DNA of 33,314 nt from Pseudomonadota bacterium (GTDB taxonomy: Bacteria > Pseudomonadota > Gammaproteobacteria > Pseudomonadales > Moraxellaceae): NCBI GenBank assembly GCA_963204705.1, contig CAUJHL010000011.1, positions 1-33,314 on the forward strand. Direction: 5' to 3'. The position numbers and the translations under genes are program-made. The notes under the pieces are model-generated. The model saw only the letters and a program-made list of their open reading frames with translations. It ran no database searches and was not told the DNA's origin. Of this stretch, positions 33,289-33,314 are shown piece by piece (within the stretch, counting starts at the first letter, position 1; every line of letters begins with the position of its first letter).

Positions 33289-33314
33289 TTGACGAACTGA
33301 AAGGGATCTGTAGA
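33289..33314 (+). promoter_or_regulatory. Second promoter, cut by the window edge
   Basis: TTGACG (33289-33294) with a 16-base spacer, then TAGA at 33311-33314, the first four bases of a likely -10 such as TAGAAT. It lies about 195 bases after the first promoter. The downstream bases are missing, so the -10 cannot be confirmed. Confidence 0.5.

Larger units (their letters stand above)
32966..33314. other. Non-coding leader region up to the right edge
   Basis: 349 bases with no gene. AT-rich in the first 130 bases (runs of A around 33000 and 33050), then one full promoter and one cut by the edge, both listed separately. The layout suits the upstream region of a stable-RNA operon. Confidence 0.6.

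Overview
This is chromosomal DNA of a gammaproteobacterium. The gene order and protein style point to the order Pseudomonadales, most likely family Moraxellaceae. The evidence is the long-form PstC/PstA phosphate permeases, the argH / algZ-algR-hemC-hemD-hemX-hemY block, an APH-fold ThrB, and an ArgH with the N-terminal extension I associate with Acinetobacter relatives. Base composition looks clearly richer in G+C than Acinetobacter itself, so a higher-GC relative is my guess. The species cannot be named from this sequence alone.

Layout, left to right. (1) 1-4328: the 3' part of pstC, then pstA, pstB and phoU, forming the inner-membrane phosphate transporter and its signalling adaptor, closed by a terminator. 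(2) 4540-10239: one very large exported protein of 1899 residues. It carries nine consecutive CnaB/SpaA-like domains, the last three encoded by nearly identical 318-bp DNA repeats. It stands alone between terminators and is the most accessory-looking part of the window. (3) 10342-12107, minus strand: argH followed by yggX. (4) 12098-18302, plus strand: an AlgZ/AlgR two-component pair, then hemC, hemD, hemX and hemY for uroporphyrinogen III synthesis and associated membrane proteins. (5) 18402-20889: a hotdog thioesterase, hisF (minus) and thrB. (6) 21148-24398: a SEC-C zinc-motif protein of unknown role and an inner-membrane-anchored OmpA-domain protein. (7) 24636-27868: a BaeS/BaeR-like two-component pair, whose kinase has a long low-complexity insert in its sensor region, and a small ankyrin-like protein. 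(8) 28035-29354, minus strand: a lipase-like hydrolase. (9) 29801-32880: yqiA, parE and an HPF/RaiA-family ribosome-associated protein. (10) 32966-33314: a non-coding region with one good sigma-70 promoter and a second cut by the window edge, the arrangement expected ahead of a stable-RNA (rRNA or tRNA) operon.

Most of the window is housekeeping DNA. No transposase, integrase, CRISPR array, tRNA or rRNA gene was seen, and no clear pseudogene. Points deserving a second look are the CnaB-like repeat protein and its mosaic repeats, the enlarged sensor of the BaeS-like kinase, the head-to-head overlap of the argH and algZ start codons, a 15-bp tandem array separating hemC from hemD, a 12-bp-spaced direct repeat upstream of hemC, a GATCA cluster before the SEC-C gene, and the promoter pair at the right edge.
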